A DNA stretch of 64,000 nt from JAPPOI01 sp028818055 (GCA_965267405.1 OZ253954.1:1798001-1862000), one strand, 5' to 3'; positions 1 to 8,341 are shown, counted from the stretch's first letter. Numbers and translations are program-made. Notes: generated from the sequence alone by a model not told the origin.

Positions 1-159
1 ATGCTCGAGCTCGGGCACCCGATTCTGGGAGACCCGTTCTATGCCGACGGCCGCTATCGCGATGACTTTTTTCGACTGATGCTTCACTCTGAAAGCCTTC
101 GCCTGCGGCATCCAGATGGCGGTAAGGGCTTTGAATTTAAAGCAAAAGCGCCCTTCTGA
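1..159 (+). CDS. RluA-family pseudouridine synthase, C-terminal end (partial)
   Basis: Only the last 52 residues of the reading frame lie inside the window; the true start is upstream. The peptide contains LGHPILGDPFYADG followed by RLMLHSESLRLRHP. These are the conserved C-terminal strands of RluA/RluC/RluD enzymes, which convert specific uridines in rRNA or tRNA to pseudouridine in the cytoplasm. The catalytic Asp region is outside the window, so the exact target RNA cannot be told. The next gene starts about 85 bases downstream on the same strand. Confidence 0.85.
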   Translation: MLELGHPILGDPFYADGRYRDDFFRLMLHSESLRLRHPDGGKGFEFKAKAPF

Positions 160-244
160 ACAATCTATTTCCAATGCCGGATTTGCGTTTTAGCGGATTA
201 ATGTTTATCCTATTTACATTGATGAGTGTGCCAGGAGGAGTGCC

Positions 245-1396
245 ATGGTTACGCGAAGAGAGTTCACAGCGGGAGTAGGTGCCGGGATTGCCGCAGCTGG
301 ATTTCCCAACCTTGCGCAAGCGCGAAGCTACAACGGCCCCAATGTCATTCTCATCCGGTTCGGTGGAGGTGTCAGGCGGTACGAAACCATCGACGAGACG
401 GGCACATATGCCCCTTACATGCGCAAGGTGCTAGCAAAGCGTGGAACGCTGATTCCCAATTTGATGATTGACCAACTGGCAGGTGGAAATACCAGCCATG
501 CCGAAGGCACATTGAATCTGCTCACCGGCCGTTACGAAGCGTATCGTGATGCCGGGTCCAAGTTCCTTCAGGATCGACTTGAGCCAACCGAACCAACATT
601 GTTCGAGTATTTGCGGCACACGTACAATATTCCCTCCCACCAAGCCCTACTCATCAATGGCGAAGATCGACCACAGGAAGAGTTCTTCACATACGGAATA
701 CATGGCCATTATGGGATTGATTTCCGTTCCGAAATGCTAAGTTTGCATCGCTTTAAACTCTACAAGTTTGCCCGCATTCTTGAAGGCGGCGGATTGACAG
801 ATGAGGCGCGCATCGCCGCCGAAAATTCCTATGCAGAATTGTTGGCCGCAGACGCTCGCGACATCGTCCCGGAACAATCGCCAGAAATCCAAACGATGTG
901 GGCCAGGTGGCGAGAGCACTACGGTGATGATGGCTTAAAAAATCCGCGCGGAGACCGACTTTTGACCGAGCTTGCTCTGTGGGCGATACGAGATCTCAAC
1001 CCAAAGCTCATGATGATCAACTACCAGGACCCGGACTATGTGCATTGGGGGAATGCCTCGCACTACACCCGCGCCATCGCCATCATCGATGACGGCATAC
1101 GACGAGTGGTTGAGGCAGTGGATGCGAACGAGCGCTATCGCAATAACACCGTGATCGTCATAACACCGGATTGTGGCCGAGACGCAAATCCATTGATGTC
1201 CGTCCAGTACCAGCATCACTTCAATAGCCGGTCCTCACATGAAGTCTGGGCGATGGTTGTGGGACCAGGCGTTTCGCGAAACCGCATCTATGATCGTCAG
1301 GTCGACCAGACGGCTATCGCGTCCACCTTAGCTGAAGTCATGGGAGTGCCCGCAGCGCGTTCAGAAGGCGATGTTCTTTCGGGGCTGTTCGGATGA
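245..1396 (+). CDS. Tat-exported alkaline-phosphatase-superfamily-like protein
   Basis: This 383-residue protein opens with a twin-arginine signal (TRREF, then a hydrophobic stretch ending at AQA near residue 27), so it is probably exported folded to the periplasm. The body looks like the alkaline phosphatase/sulfatase fold. There is an early NVILIRFGGG strand, a GGNTSHAEG turn where the nucleophile Ser/Thr usually sits, and a late DPDYVHWG and TPDCGRD pair resembling the metal-binding strands. The first metal Asp (expected after NVILI) and the usual His of the DHG motif are replaced, so activity is uncertain. GGAGG lies just before the start. The stop overlaps the next gene by four bases (ATGA), which implies translational coupling. 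Confidence 0.7.
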   Translation: MVTRREFTAGVGAGIAAAGFPNLAQARSYNGPNVILIRFGGGVRRYETIDETGTYAPYMRKVLAKRGTLIPNLMIDQLAGGNTSHAEGTLNLLTGRYEAYRDAGSKFLQDRLEPTEPTLFEYLRHTYNIPSHQALLINGEDRPQEEFFTYGIHGHYGIDFRSEMLSLHRFKLYKFARILEGGGLTDEARIAAENSYAELLAADARDIVPEQSPEIQTMWARWREHYGDDGLKNPRGDRLLTELALWAIRDLNPKLMMINYQDPDYVHWGNASHYTRAIAIIDDGIRRVVEAVDANERYRNNTVIVITPDCGRDANPLMSVQYQHHFNSRSSHEVWAMVVGPGVSRNRIYDRQVDQTAIASTLAEVMGVPAARSEGDVLSGLFG

Positions 1397-2379
1397 GTCT
1401 GGTCGTAGATGTGCCAAATCAACCGAACGTTTTGATGCGCCTTCTTGGAACGCTAAAAACACTGGTTTTTGGAACGCTTCTTGCCATGACACCAGCGACT
1501 GCAATTTTGGTTTTGGGTTGGCTGATGCGTCGAATGCAGTTCGTTGCATTGAAAAGCGCTGGGCTAGAAGCCGTTAGACCCGGTTGGGTCCTTGGAGAAC
1601 GTGGATCAGGCTTTACGGCGCGGCTTTTGGGTGGCCTTGCGGCAAATGTACGGGTTGGGTTGGGCGGTGCATTCTCGCTGTTACTTGCAACATTGCCATT
1701 TACCGCAATCTGGAGCCTCTCATGGTGGGCGGGATGGGAGAACTCGTTTGGAAAAGGCTATGAGCAAGCGTTCGTTGGACCAATTCTTGGGATAGGCGGG
1801 GTGGCAATATTCTGCGCTCTGATGATTTGGCTCCCGATGGCGTTGGCGCATCAGGCGGTAGAAGATCGAGCGTTGGCACTTTTTGAATGGCGCAAAGTCC
1901 GCAGCGCGGTGCGTCACTCGGGGTGGTCCTACGTCTTTCTGGCGTTTGTCACGGTCTTTCTTGCGCTGCCAATTTTCGCTGGTCGGGGACTTGTCACATT
2001 TGCCAGTGACCTCGTCCCGGGGTTCGACAGTTTTACAGCAGAGCAAGCCGCCAATCTGGCCGGTGCGATTTTGTTGGTGAAAGCGCTCTACTTGTTTGTT
2101 GCTCTGGTCATACTTCGCGGATGGGCCGCACGCATTTACACCCGAGCGGTAGGGCGAGCGCTGAATGGGCCCGATAAACAAATGTGGACGGATGCCGCTT
2201 TGTCAGGGATGACACCCAATGGAACGCGGGCTTGGTCACTGACCCATTGGATGCGCGGCGTGCTTCTTGGCCTCGTCTGGGTCGGGTTGGCAATTCAGAT
2301 TTATGTGGGCCAGTTCCTTAACCATGACTGGTATGTCTGGCTGACCCACCCCTTTGTGTTCCTGCCTTGGGCCATTTGA
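1393..2379 (+). CDS. multi-spanning inner-membrane protein of unknown function
   Basis: This 328-residue protein has about six or seven hydrophobic spans, roughly at residues 21-43, 92-112, 128-150, 177-195, 225-242, 285-303 and possibly 312-325. I recognise no catalytic motif and no named family. Its start overlaps the stop of the exported phosphatase-like gene upstream, so the two are almost certainly co-translated, and a functional partnership (membrane platform plus periplasmic enzyme) is a reasonable inference. It converges on the VOC dioxygenase gene with only three bases between the stop codons. Confidence 0.65.
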   Translation: MSLVVDVPNQPNVLMRLLGTLKTLVFGTLLAMTPATAILVLGWLMRRMQFVALKSAGLEAVRPGWVLGERGSGFTARLLGGLAANVRVGLGGAFSLLLATLPFTAIWSLSWWAGWENSFGKGYEQAFVGPILGIGGVAIFCALMIWLPMALAHQAVEDRALALFEWRKVRSAVRHSGWSYVFLAFVTVFLALPIFAGRGLVTFASDLVPGFDSFTAEQAANLAGAILLVKALYLFVALVILRGWAARIYTRAVGRALNGPDKQMWTDAALSGMTPNGTRAWSLTHWMRGVLLGLVWVGLAIQIYVGQFLNHDWYVWLTHPFVFLPWAI

Positions 2380-2382
2380 CCG

Positions 2383-3303
2383 TTAGACAGGCTCCAAAGT
2401 CTTCTCTAACCGCTCGCGAAGGTGTTCATGCTGCGCTGGCAGTTTCAACGCCATTCCAAGATTAGAGCTGTCCTCGTCAACGTCGAAACCAGGCTCGTTG
2501 GTCGCAACCTCGAACAAGATACCGCCCGGGGTTCGAAAATAGATGGCCCAGAAATAGTTGCGATCGATAACAGGCGTTACGCGGTAACCGGTATCCAAAA
2601 GCGCTTCACGGACTTCCAGTTGGCGTGCACGGTTTTCAACGGCAAAGGCCAAGTGATGCACTGAGCCAGCCCCTTGATGCGCGTCGTCCGCTGACGGGAT
2701 CGTTTCGATGTCGATTACGTCAGCTCCGTAGCCGTTTTCAACGGCGAAGCGCACAATGTTATCGTCACGGTCAATCTCCGTGTACCCCATGAATTTCAGT
2801 AGCTCGGCGGAGGCGCCCTCGTCCTGGATTCGCATGTCAGCTGAGTGAAAGCCGCGGATCGCCATATCACTGCTGATACCGGGGCTAACCCACGGTGTTC
2901 GTTCATCGTCCGTCTCCACAAGAGCGAACGAGTCACCATCAGGGCCATCAAAAAGAAGGCGGTTTTCTCCGAAGCGGATATCGCGGGAGATATTTGTCGC
3001 GTGGTCTGAAAGTTGGTTTGCCCAAGCATCAAGCGTGCCCACTGGTACGGCGAAAGAGGTACGTCCAACCTCACCGGTGCCTTTGGTGCCGCGCGACTTC
3101 GTTGGAAAAGGGAAGTAGGTCATCACTGACCCAGGCGAACCGATTTCATCGCCATAATACAGGTGGTAAACGTCAGGGTTGTCGAAGTTCACTGTCTTTT
3201 TCACACGACGCAATCCCAATGCTTCAGTGAAGAAAGTATTGTTTTTGCTTGCCGACGACGCCAGCGAGGTGACGTGATGGAGACCTTTGATCTGCTTGAG
3301 CAT
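2383..3303 (-). CDS. ring-cleaving dioxygenase of the VOC (glyoxalase/extradiol) superfamily
   Basis: This 306-residue protein has two vicinal-oxygen-chelate halves. The N-terminal half begins MLKQIKGLHHVTSLAS and the C-terminal half carries GSVHHLAFAVEN and GGILFEVATN. The two His and the Glu in these motifs are the expected Fe(II) ligands of extradiol-type enzymes. Closest known relatives by layout are the MhqO/MhqA-type hydroquinone dioxygenases, which open quinol rings. The upstream in-frame extension was rejected because the chosen ATG has GGAGTG seven bases before it and starts the conserved sequence. It stands alone, so the substrate is not shown by context, although a glutathionyl-hydroquinone reductase is encoded about 4 kb away. 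Confidence 0.82.
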   Translation of the reverse strand: MLKQIKGLHHVTSLASSASKNNTFFTEALGLRRVKKTVNFDNPDVYHLYYGDEIGSPGSVMTYFPFPTKSRGTKGTGEVGRTSFAVPVGTLDAWANQLSDHATNISRDIRFGENRLLFDGPDGDSFALVETDDERTPWVSPGISSDMAIRGFHSADMRIQDEGASAELLKFMGYTEIDRDDNIVRFAVENGYGADVIDIETIPSADDAHQGAGSVHHLAFAVENRARQLEVREALLDTGYRVTPVIDRNYFWAIYFRTPGGILFEVATNEPGFDVDEDSSNLGMALKLPAQHEHLRERLEKTLEPV

Positions 3304-3415
3304 GGAATTCACTCCAAAATCTGACTTTAGAAATAGAATTAGAGTGAAATAAATGCACGTAAACTGGCAAACGCGATCATAATCTGATCGTTTTTGCACA
3401 TGAGCGGCTCAAGGC

Positions 3416-3441
3416 AAGAAAAAGCCGCCTGAAAAGGCGGC
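3416..3441 (-). terminator. intrinsic terminator downstream of rpmJ
   Basis: A perfect 7-base stem (GCCGCCT/AGGCGGC) with a GAAA loop at 3424-3441 is followed, reading the minus strand, by TTTTTC. It lies about 30 bases past the rpmJ stop and points the same way. Confidence 0.85.
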
Positions 3442-3470
3442 CTTGTTCGAATTCTTGATGTCCGGACGAA

Positions 3471-3596
3471 TTAGCCCTGACGTGCTTTGAACCGGCGCTG
3501 AGTCTTGTTGATGACGTAAACACGGCCTTTGCGACGCACAACGCGGCAGTCGCGGTGCCGGTTCTTCAGCGAACGGAGCGAGTTGCGAACCTTCAT
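3471..3596 (-). CDS. rpmJ: 50S ribosomal protein L36
   Basis: This 41-codon gene encodes MKVRNSLRSLKNRHRDCRVV and continues through RKGRVYVINKTQRRFKARQG. That is the 41-residue form of L36 typical of alphaproteobacteria. It keeps a single Cys and therefore lacks the four-residue zinc site of the shorter L36 type. L36 is the smallest protein of the large ribosomal subunit. AGGAGA precedes the ATG, and an intrinsic terminator follows the stop. The monocistronic layout next to a tRNA gene on the same strand is usual in this group. Confidence 0.95.
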   Translation of the reverse strand: MKVRNSLRSLKNRHRDCRVVRRKGRVYVINKTQRRFKARQG

Positions 3597-3666
3597 GGGT
3601 TCTCTCCTTCTGTCCCGGCGCGCGATGCGCCTGTTGCGTTAACCGCAGTAAAATGCGGCTGGTTCA

Positions 3667-3741
<75 letters not shown>

Positions 3742-3893
3742 GAAGCGACCGGGCGGGGTCGCCGTAAAACACAAGACGCGGGGCAGGCCCCGCGCCAGTC
3801 GGACGCTCTATAAAGGCAAGCGGACACTACTTCAAGGGGTTTTGGCGAGGAACGAATTCGTCCTATATTGTACATGTAAACAGGAGATAGGTC

Positions 3894-4748
3894 TTGAAAC
3901 CATACCGTCTGATAATGCCCGAGGTGCGAACGACCAACGTCGTCTTCGCCTCTCCGCATTCCGGTAGAGACTATCCTTGGAATTTTGTACGTCGATCGAT
4001 TCTGGACGAGCGCACGCTCAGATCGTCGGAAGACGCATTTGTTGACCAGCTTTTTGCGTCAGCCCCCAAACATGGGGCGCCGCTCTTGTTGGCGACGTAC
4101 CCTCGGGCTTGGGTAGATGTTAACCGCAGCTCGGACGAGTTGGACCCGGCGTTAATCGAAGGCGCAAAAATCACCGCCCATAACCCACGCGTCGCTTCGG
4201 GTTTGGGTGTTGTCCCGCGAGTGGTTGCGAACGGACGTGCGATCTACCGTGGAAAAATTTCACTGAAAGAAGCCGAAACTCGCATTCGCGATGTTTGGGT
4301 TCCATGGCATGACGCGATTTCTCAATTGATGGAAGACAGCCAAACCATGTTTGGCGAGGCTCTTCTGATCGACTGTCATTCGATGCCGCATGAAGCGATT
4401 GAGACGCTCTCGAACAAGAAGGCCGGTCGGCCTGATATTGTCTTGGGCGATCGTTTTGGCGCTGCGGCAGGTGCCGACATCGTTGATCGTGTTGAGGCCG
4501 CGTTCGTCGACGCCGGATTGCGTGTTGCCCGCAATGCGCCCTTTGCTGGCGCTTTCGTGACGCAGAATTACGGTCGCCCAGCCCAAGACAAGCATGTTGT
4601 TCAGATTGAGATTGATCGTGCGCTCTATATGAACGAACAGCGCATTCGGCCCAACGGAAATTTCGCTGCGTTCACCCGGCTCATGTCGGACATCGTCGCG
4701 GACATCGCAGATGTTGGTCGGCGCGAAATCGCTTTGGCGGCTGAATAG
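3894..4748 (+). CDS. N-formylglutamate amidohydrolase family protein
   Basis: This 284-residue cytoplasmic protein belongs to the N-formylglutamate amidohydrolase family, whose founding member HutG releases formate from N-formylglutamate at the end of histidine breakdown. Visible family features are VVFASPHSGRDYP near the N-terminus, the YPRAWVDVNRSSDELDP segment, LLIDCHSMPH in the middle and FVTQNYGRP near residue 220. The start is TTG, chosen because a perfect AGGAG sits eight bases upstream; an ATG seven codons later is the alternative. No other histidine utilisation gene is nearby, so the true substrate could be another N-formyl or N-acyl amino acid. Confidence 0.85.
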   Translation: MKPYRLIMPEVRTTNVVFASPHSGRDYPWNFVRRSILDERTLRSSEDAFVDQLFASAPKHGAPLLLATYPRAWVDVNRSSDELDPALIEGAKITAHNPRVASGLGVVPRVVANGRAIYRGKISLKEAETRIRDVWVPWHDAISQLMEDSQTMFGEALLIDCHSMPHEAIETLSNKKAGRPDIVLGDRFGAAAGADIVDRVEAAFVDAGLRVARNAPFAGAFVTQNYGRPAQDKHVVQIEIDRALYMNEQRIRPNGNFAAFTRLMSDIVADIADVGRREIALAAE

Positions 4749-4800
4749 ATCAACATCAATGTGATTGGCGCTATGCGCGGGTTTGCGGCAAGCCAGTGTC

Positions 4801-5181
4801 ATGATGAGAACCTATTCCGCATTATTTGCCGTTCTGGCCAGCATGGCTGTAGCTCAAGAGGGCCTGCGTTCATCCGACGCAACCTTCAACGAATCTGAAC
4901 TTTCCGATTTACTGCAGGGCAACGTCATCGAATTCTATGATGGCTCGAAATCCACGTACTCGGCCGATGGCACGTATGGATACACCTATACCGACGACGG
5001 GCCGGTCTGGTCAGGAAAGTACAGATTTCAACAGGACAGCAAAGTCTGCGTTGATTTCGACAATGGATCTGCCCGTTGCGATATTTTCGTCAAGAATGAG
5101 GGCAGGATCATCCTCATCATTGATGACGGCACTCGGTTTCCAGTTCGGAACATAACTGTTGACGATGCGGACTCGTCTTGA
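4801..5181 (+). CDS. small secreted two-cysteine protein, unknown function
   Basis: This 126-residue product has a signal peptide ending near MAVAQ and a mature domain of about 100 residues rich in Gly, Asp, Tyr and beta-type alternation. Two cysteines lie in VCVDF and RCDIF and could form a periplasmic disulfide. I do not know the family. Its pattern (a short helix SELSDLLQG, a DGTYGY turn, a W-x-G step, then the two Cys strands) matches the product encoded at 41460-41819, so the two look like distant paralogues. Two adjacent ATG codons could serve as the start. Confidence 0.6.
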   Translation: MMRTYSALFAVLASMAVAQEGLRSSDATFNESELSDLLQGNVIEFYDGSKSTYSADGTYGYTYTDDGPVWSGKYRFQQDSKVCVDFDNGSARCDIFVKNEGRIILIIDDGTRFPVRNITVDDADSS

Positions 5182-5260
5182 ACCCTTCGAAGAGCGTGAC
5201 ATAATTTTGCCATGTTTCCCGGCTGGGCGGGAAAAGTAATTAGTACTGGGGGCAATAGCC

Positions 5261-5389
5261 ATGAGCGATCTTTTGTTCGCTGGGCTGATTGTGCTTGCAT
5301 TGGTGAGCGTCGCAAATACTGGCGCAGACCCGACGAAATACTCTCCGTCGTGCAAGCCTGGCTCAAAATGGTCCGTGGCGGTCTGTTGA
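5261..5389 (+). CDS. possible 42-residue small secreted or membrane peptide
   Basis: This short frame encodes MSDLLFAGLIVLALVSVANT followed by a polar tail with two Cys (SPSCKPG and the final AVC). A single hydrophobic segment at residues 4-18 suggests a signal or membrane anchor. The ribosome site is weak (GGGGGC about seven bases upstream). It sits alone between the secreted two-Cys gene and the convergent transglycosylase gene. The hydrophobic-then-Cys layout argues for a real peptide, but chance cannot be excluded without homologues. Confidence 0.35.
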   Translation: MSDLLFAGLIVLALVSVANTGADPTKYSPSCKPGSKWSVAVC

Positions 5390-5403
5390 CCGTCTAAAGC
5401 GCT

Positions 5404-6582
5404 TCAAAGCGCGTTTAGCAAACGTGGGGTTGGCCACGCGTCAGCGGGCAGACCCAGCCTTTCTTGTTCTTGTTGAACGGCGTTACGCGTCTTTGCGCCG
5501 AGGATTCCGTCCACTCCTCCAACATCATGACCTCTGGCCGAAAGCTTCTGCTGAAGTTGCTTCATTTGGTTGCGATCAAGCCCCGTATCGGGTGATCCAG
5601 CTCTGTAGGACTGCGCCCCTTCAAGCCGTGTGGCGAAATAAGCTGCCGTCGTCACATAGACAAAGCTCTGGTTCCATTCGAAGAACACATCGAAGTTAGG
5701 ATAGGCTAAGAACGCAGGACCTTTACGACCCTGCGGCAAGAGTACAGAGGATGGAAGCGACGCTCCCATCAATTGGCCAGAGCGCGGCTTCGCGCCCATC
5801 CGCACCCAATCCGATGCTTTTCGCTTCGTATGCAGGCCCGTTTGCGTCCAATCAAAATTATCAGGCAGAATTATTTCTTGCAGCCACGGCTCGCCCCGTC
5901 GCCACCCCAATGACTTCAACATATTAGCGCCGGACAACAGCGCATCCGGTGGCGAGGTTTTGAGGTTAACTTTGCCATCACCGTCGCCGTCAATGCCGTT
6001 GGTGATTATGTCCTCCGGCAACATCTGAACCATGCCGATTTCACCGGCCCATGCACCGGTGGTGGTGCGAGGGTTCAGATCACCGCGCTCAAAAAGCTCA
6101 AGCGCAGCAAAGACCTGAGGCCGGAAGAGTTCGGGACGGCGGCAATCGTGGGCCAGGGTGACCAGCGCGTTCACGGTATTGAAGTCTCCTTGAACGGCGC
6201 CGAAGTCGGTTTCGAAGGCCCAAAACGCAAGAAGTACGCCGCGGGAAACTCCATGATCCCGTTCGACGCGATCAAAGACGCTGTCCCACTTCTTGGCATT
6301 CCGCTGACCGTTTTGAATACGGTTTGACGAGATCAACCGCTGGGAAAAATCCAGAAACGGACGCTGGAAAATACCTTGTGCGCGATCCGCCTTAATCACT
6401 TTTGGATCCTGGCGGACGCCCGAGAAAAAAGCGTCTGTAGCGGACTTGCTATGACCTTTGCGAACCGCCTCGGCTTTCATGTCACTGACGAATTGTCCGA
6501 AATTCCCGCCACATGCTGCGAGCGGACCACCGCCAACCAACATCGATACGCTAAGCCCGACCGCTAAAAACCCACGACGCAT
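5404..6582 (-). CDS. MltB-type lytic murein transglycosylase with peptidoglycan-binding domain
   Basis: This 392-residue protein starts with a signal peptide ending in LAAC, a good lipobox, so it is probably an outer-membrane lipoprotein. Residues about 30-310 are an SLT_2/MltB domain; LAFWAFETDFGAVQG holds the catalytic Glu, and GAWAGEIGMVQMLP and DGDGKVNL follow. The last 60 residues (MKQLQQKLSARGHDVGG, then DGILGAKTRNAVQ) are a PG_binding_1 repeat. It cleaves glycan strands to 1,6-anhydro-muropeptides. The start is set by GGAGG 11 bases upstream. It diverges from the receiver gene across a CtrA-type site at 6686-6700. Confidence 0.9.
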   Translation of the reverse strand: MRRGFLAVGLSVSMLVGGGPLAACGGNFGQFVSDMKAEAVRKGHSKSATDAFFSGVRQDPKVIKADRAQGIFQRPFLDFSQRLISSNRIQNGQRNAKKWDSVFDRVERDHGVSRGVLLAFWAFETDFGAVQGDFNTVNALVTLAHDCRRPELFRPQVFAALELFERGDLNPRTTTGAWAGEIGMVQMLPEDIITNGIDGDGDGKVNLKTSPPDALLSGANMLKSLGWRRGEPWLQEIILPDNFDWTQTGLHTKRKASDWVRMGAKPRSGQLMGASLPSSVLLPQGRKGPAFLAYPNFDVFFEWNQSFVYVTTAAYFATRLEGAQSYRAGSPDTGLDRNQMKQLQQKLSARGHDVGGVDGILGAKTRNAVQQEQERLGLPADAWPTPRLLNAL

Positions 6583-6685
6583 GTGTATCCTCCGCAACGA
6601 ATTGCAGCGACCGTAGCACCAGTTGATGATGTCGCAAGAAGAGGACAGCCAAAAATTGCCAACCGGTGTATTTGCGCCCAAGCCA

Positions 6686-6700
6686 TTAACTGATCGTTAA
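6686..6700. promoter_or_regulatory. CtrA-type binding site TTAA-N7-TTAA
   Basis: The bases at 6686-6700 match the full alphaproteobacterial CtrA consensus exactly: TTAA, seven bases, TTAA. The site lies 69 bases before the receiver-protein gene and about 100 bases before the divergent transglycosylase gene, so it could control either. Only the motif is seen; binding is inferred. Confidence 0.5.
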
Positions 6701-6768
6701 GACTTTCGGCAGAACAGTGTTGAAAAGAGGGAGAGAACCTCGCGCGGTCTCCCGCCGCTGGAGGACTA

Positions 6769-7131
6769 ATGGTGGTGTTAATTGTAGCAAGTCAGAAAGA
6801 ATTATCGCGGATTTGGGCCCGACACCTTGAGCGTCTTGGCCATCCCGTGACGATTGTTCATTCGCAACAAGCAGCCGTTGCTTATCTGCGGCTCCGGACG
6901 GTCGACGTGATCGTTCTCGATCTTACGCTTGATGGAGGTAGCGCGTTCGCAGTAGCGGACTATGCCAGCTACCGTCGTCCTGATGCGAAGGTCGTTTTCG
7001 TAACCAACACGACATTCTTTTCGGACGGTTCGATCTTTAAACATATCCCAAACGCAGCGGCCATTGTTCAGGAGAAAACGCCGCCAAACGACCTGGCGGC
7101 TATTGTTGAGTATCATGGGCGAGCGGTTTAA
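6769..7131 (+). CDS. single-domain response-regulator receiver protein
   Basis: This 120-residue protein is a lone receiver domain. The phosphoacceptor Asp is D51 in VIVLDLTL, the conserved Thr is near residue 79 in VVFVTN, and the Lys is K103 in QEKTPP. The acidic pair that normally follows strand 1 is missing (VASQKE instead of a DD motif), so Mg binding and phosphorylation may be weak or altered. There is no output domain, so it would act by protein contact. GGAGG precedes the ATG. Its TAA stop shares four bases (TTAA) with the stop of the convergent reductase gene. A CtrA-type site lies upstream. Confidence 0.8.
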   Translation: MVVLIVASQKELSRIWARHLERLGHPVTIVHSQQAAVAYLRLRTVDVIVLDLTLDGGSAFAVADYASYRRPDAKVVFVTNTTFFSDGSIFKHIPNAAAIVQEKTPPNDLAAIVEYHGRAV

Positions 7132-8117
7132 CCGCGACCGTGTGGGGCTTCCCAATCAAGAACTGGATTGATCGGCACAATTCGGTGCGGGTTTATCGAA
7201 TTGTGGCTGTAGTGATAGTGCCGCACGATGTGGTCAAAGTTCACAGTGTCGGCAATCCGACCGCCTGACGGCGTAACCCATTGATAAAGTTCCCGCGTGA
7301 ACCCCCACAAGTTCGGATAGTCGATCAGCCGCTTTCGATTGCACTTGAAGTGCAAGTGATACACCGGATCAAACCGGTAAAGGGTGGTTACCAATCTCCA
7401 ATCGGCTTCGGTGATCCGGTCGCCCATCAAATATCGGTTTTGGCCCAGGCGGTCCTCTAACCATTCTAGGCTTTCAAACAATTCACCGACCGCTTCATCA
7501 TAGGCGCTTTGGCTTGTGGCAAACCCAGACCGGTAGACGCCATTGTTGACGGTATCATATATGCGGCCGTTGACCGCTTCGATGTCGTCGCGCATTTCCG
7601 TCGGCCAATAGTCGTCCTCGTTGCCGGTCAGCCCATTGAACGCCGAGTTGAACATGCGGATGATTTCTGAGCTTTCATTCGAAACGATCGTTTCGTTTTG
7701 CTTATCCCAGAGTATCGGAACCGTTACGCGTCCCGATATCGCCGAGTCCGCCTTCACATATACATCTCTGGCGAATTTAAGTCCGTAGAGTGTGTCTCCT
7801 GTTGCGCCTGGATAGTCAGCTTCGAAGGTCCAACCGTCGGAAAGCATGTCTGGGTGGACGACCGAAACCGAAATCAAATCTTCCAAGCCTTTAAGCTGAC
7901 GGAAGATCAGGGTGCGATGAGCCCAGGGACAGGCGTATGAGACGTACAGGTGGTAACGATTTGGTTCAGCTTTGAAGCCGCTATCGCCAGATGGACCCGC
8001 AGAGCCATCTGCAGTGATCCAATTCCTGAATTTCGCGGTCGAACGGACGAATTTGCCGCCGGTCGATTTTGTGTCGTACCAGACGTCATGCCAGACGCCG
8101 TCCACCAATTGTCCCAT
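7128..8117 (-). CDS. glutathionyl-hydroquinone reductase (omega-like glutathione transferase)
   Basis: This 329-residue protein has the Cys motif YACPWAHRTLIFRQLKGL near residue 55, the hallmark of the YqjG/ECM4/PcpF family. The C-terminal part (ADWRLVTTLYRFDPVYHLHFKCN and GGRIADTVNFDHIVRHYH) is also typical. These enzymes use glutathione to reduce glutathionyl-hydroquinones back to hydroquinones, via the Cys of CPWA. The gene ends inside the stop codon of the receiver gene. Its divergent upstream region holds an 8+8 inverted repeat at 8174-8196, a candidate operator. The VOC dioxygenase at 2383-3303 may act on related quinols. Confidence 0.9.
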   Translation of the reverse strand: MGQLVDGVWHDVWYDTKSTGGKFVRSTAKFRNWITADGSAGPSGDSGFKAEPNRYHLYVSYACPWAHRTLIFRQLKGLEDLISVSVVHPDMLSDGWTFEADYPGATGDTLYGLKFARDVYVKADSAISGRVTVPILWDKQNETIVSNESSEIIRMFNSAFNGLTGNEDDYWPTEMRDDIEAVNGRIYDTVNNGVYRSGFATSQSAYDEAVGELFESLEWLEDRLGQNRYLMGDRITEADWRLVTTLYRFDPVYHLHFKCNRKRLIDYPNLWGFTRELYQWVTPSGGRIADTVNFDHIVRHYHYSHNSINPHRIVPINPVLDWEAPHGRG

Positions 8118-8173
8118 GTCAGAACTCCTTTGAGCTCACATATGCGTCCAATCGTTGGCTTGGCCACATCTGA

Positions 8174-8196
8174 TTGCGCACGATGTCTGTGCGCAA
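8174..8196. promoter_or_regulatory. perfect inverted repeat, candidate operator
   Basis: TTGCGCAC, seven bases, then its exact reverse complement GTGCGCAA. It lies between the divergent glutathionyl-hydroquinone reductase gene (start 57 bases away) and the small gene at 8342. The geometry suits a dimeric regulator of LysR or similar type. No regulator gene is adjacent. Confidence 0.45.
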
Positions 8197-8341
8197 ACAC
8201 AATGATTGTTGCGAAATTTGATACAAGCACGCCGTTTCGGCGAAACTGATGCCAAGTATGCAATATTTATTCCTCTGCTCTTAACCAGTGACTTGACCCG
8301 TTTCAGAATCCCGCCATGGTAATAAGCCGGGGGGTGGTAAG

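Noticed and set aside
3778..3793. GCGGGGC-AG-GCCCCGC hairpin near tRNA-Val
   Set aside because: No T run on either strand and no gene it could terminate; probably GC-rich chance or part of the tRNA upstream region.
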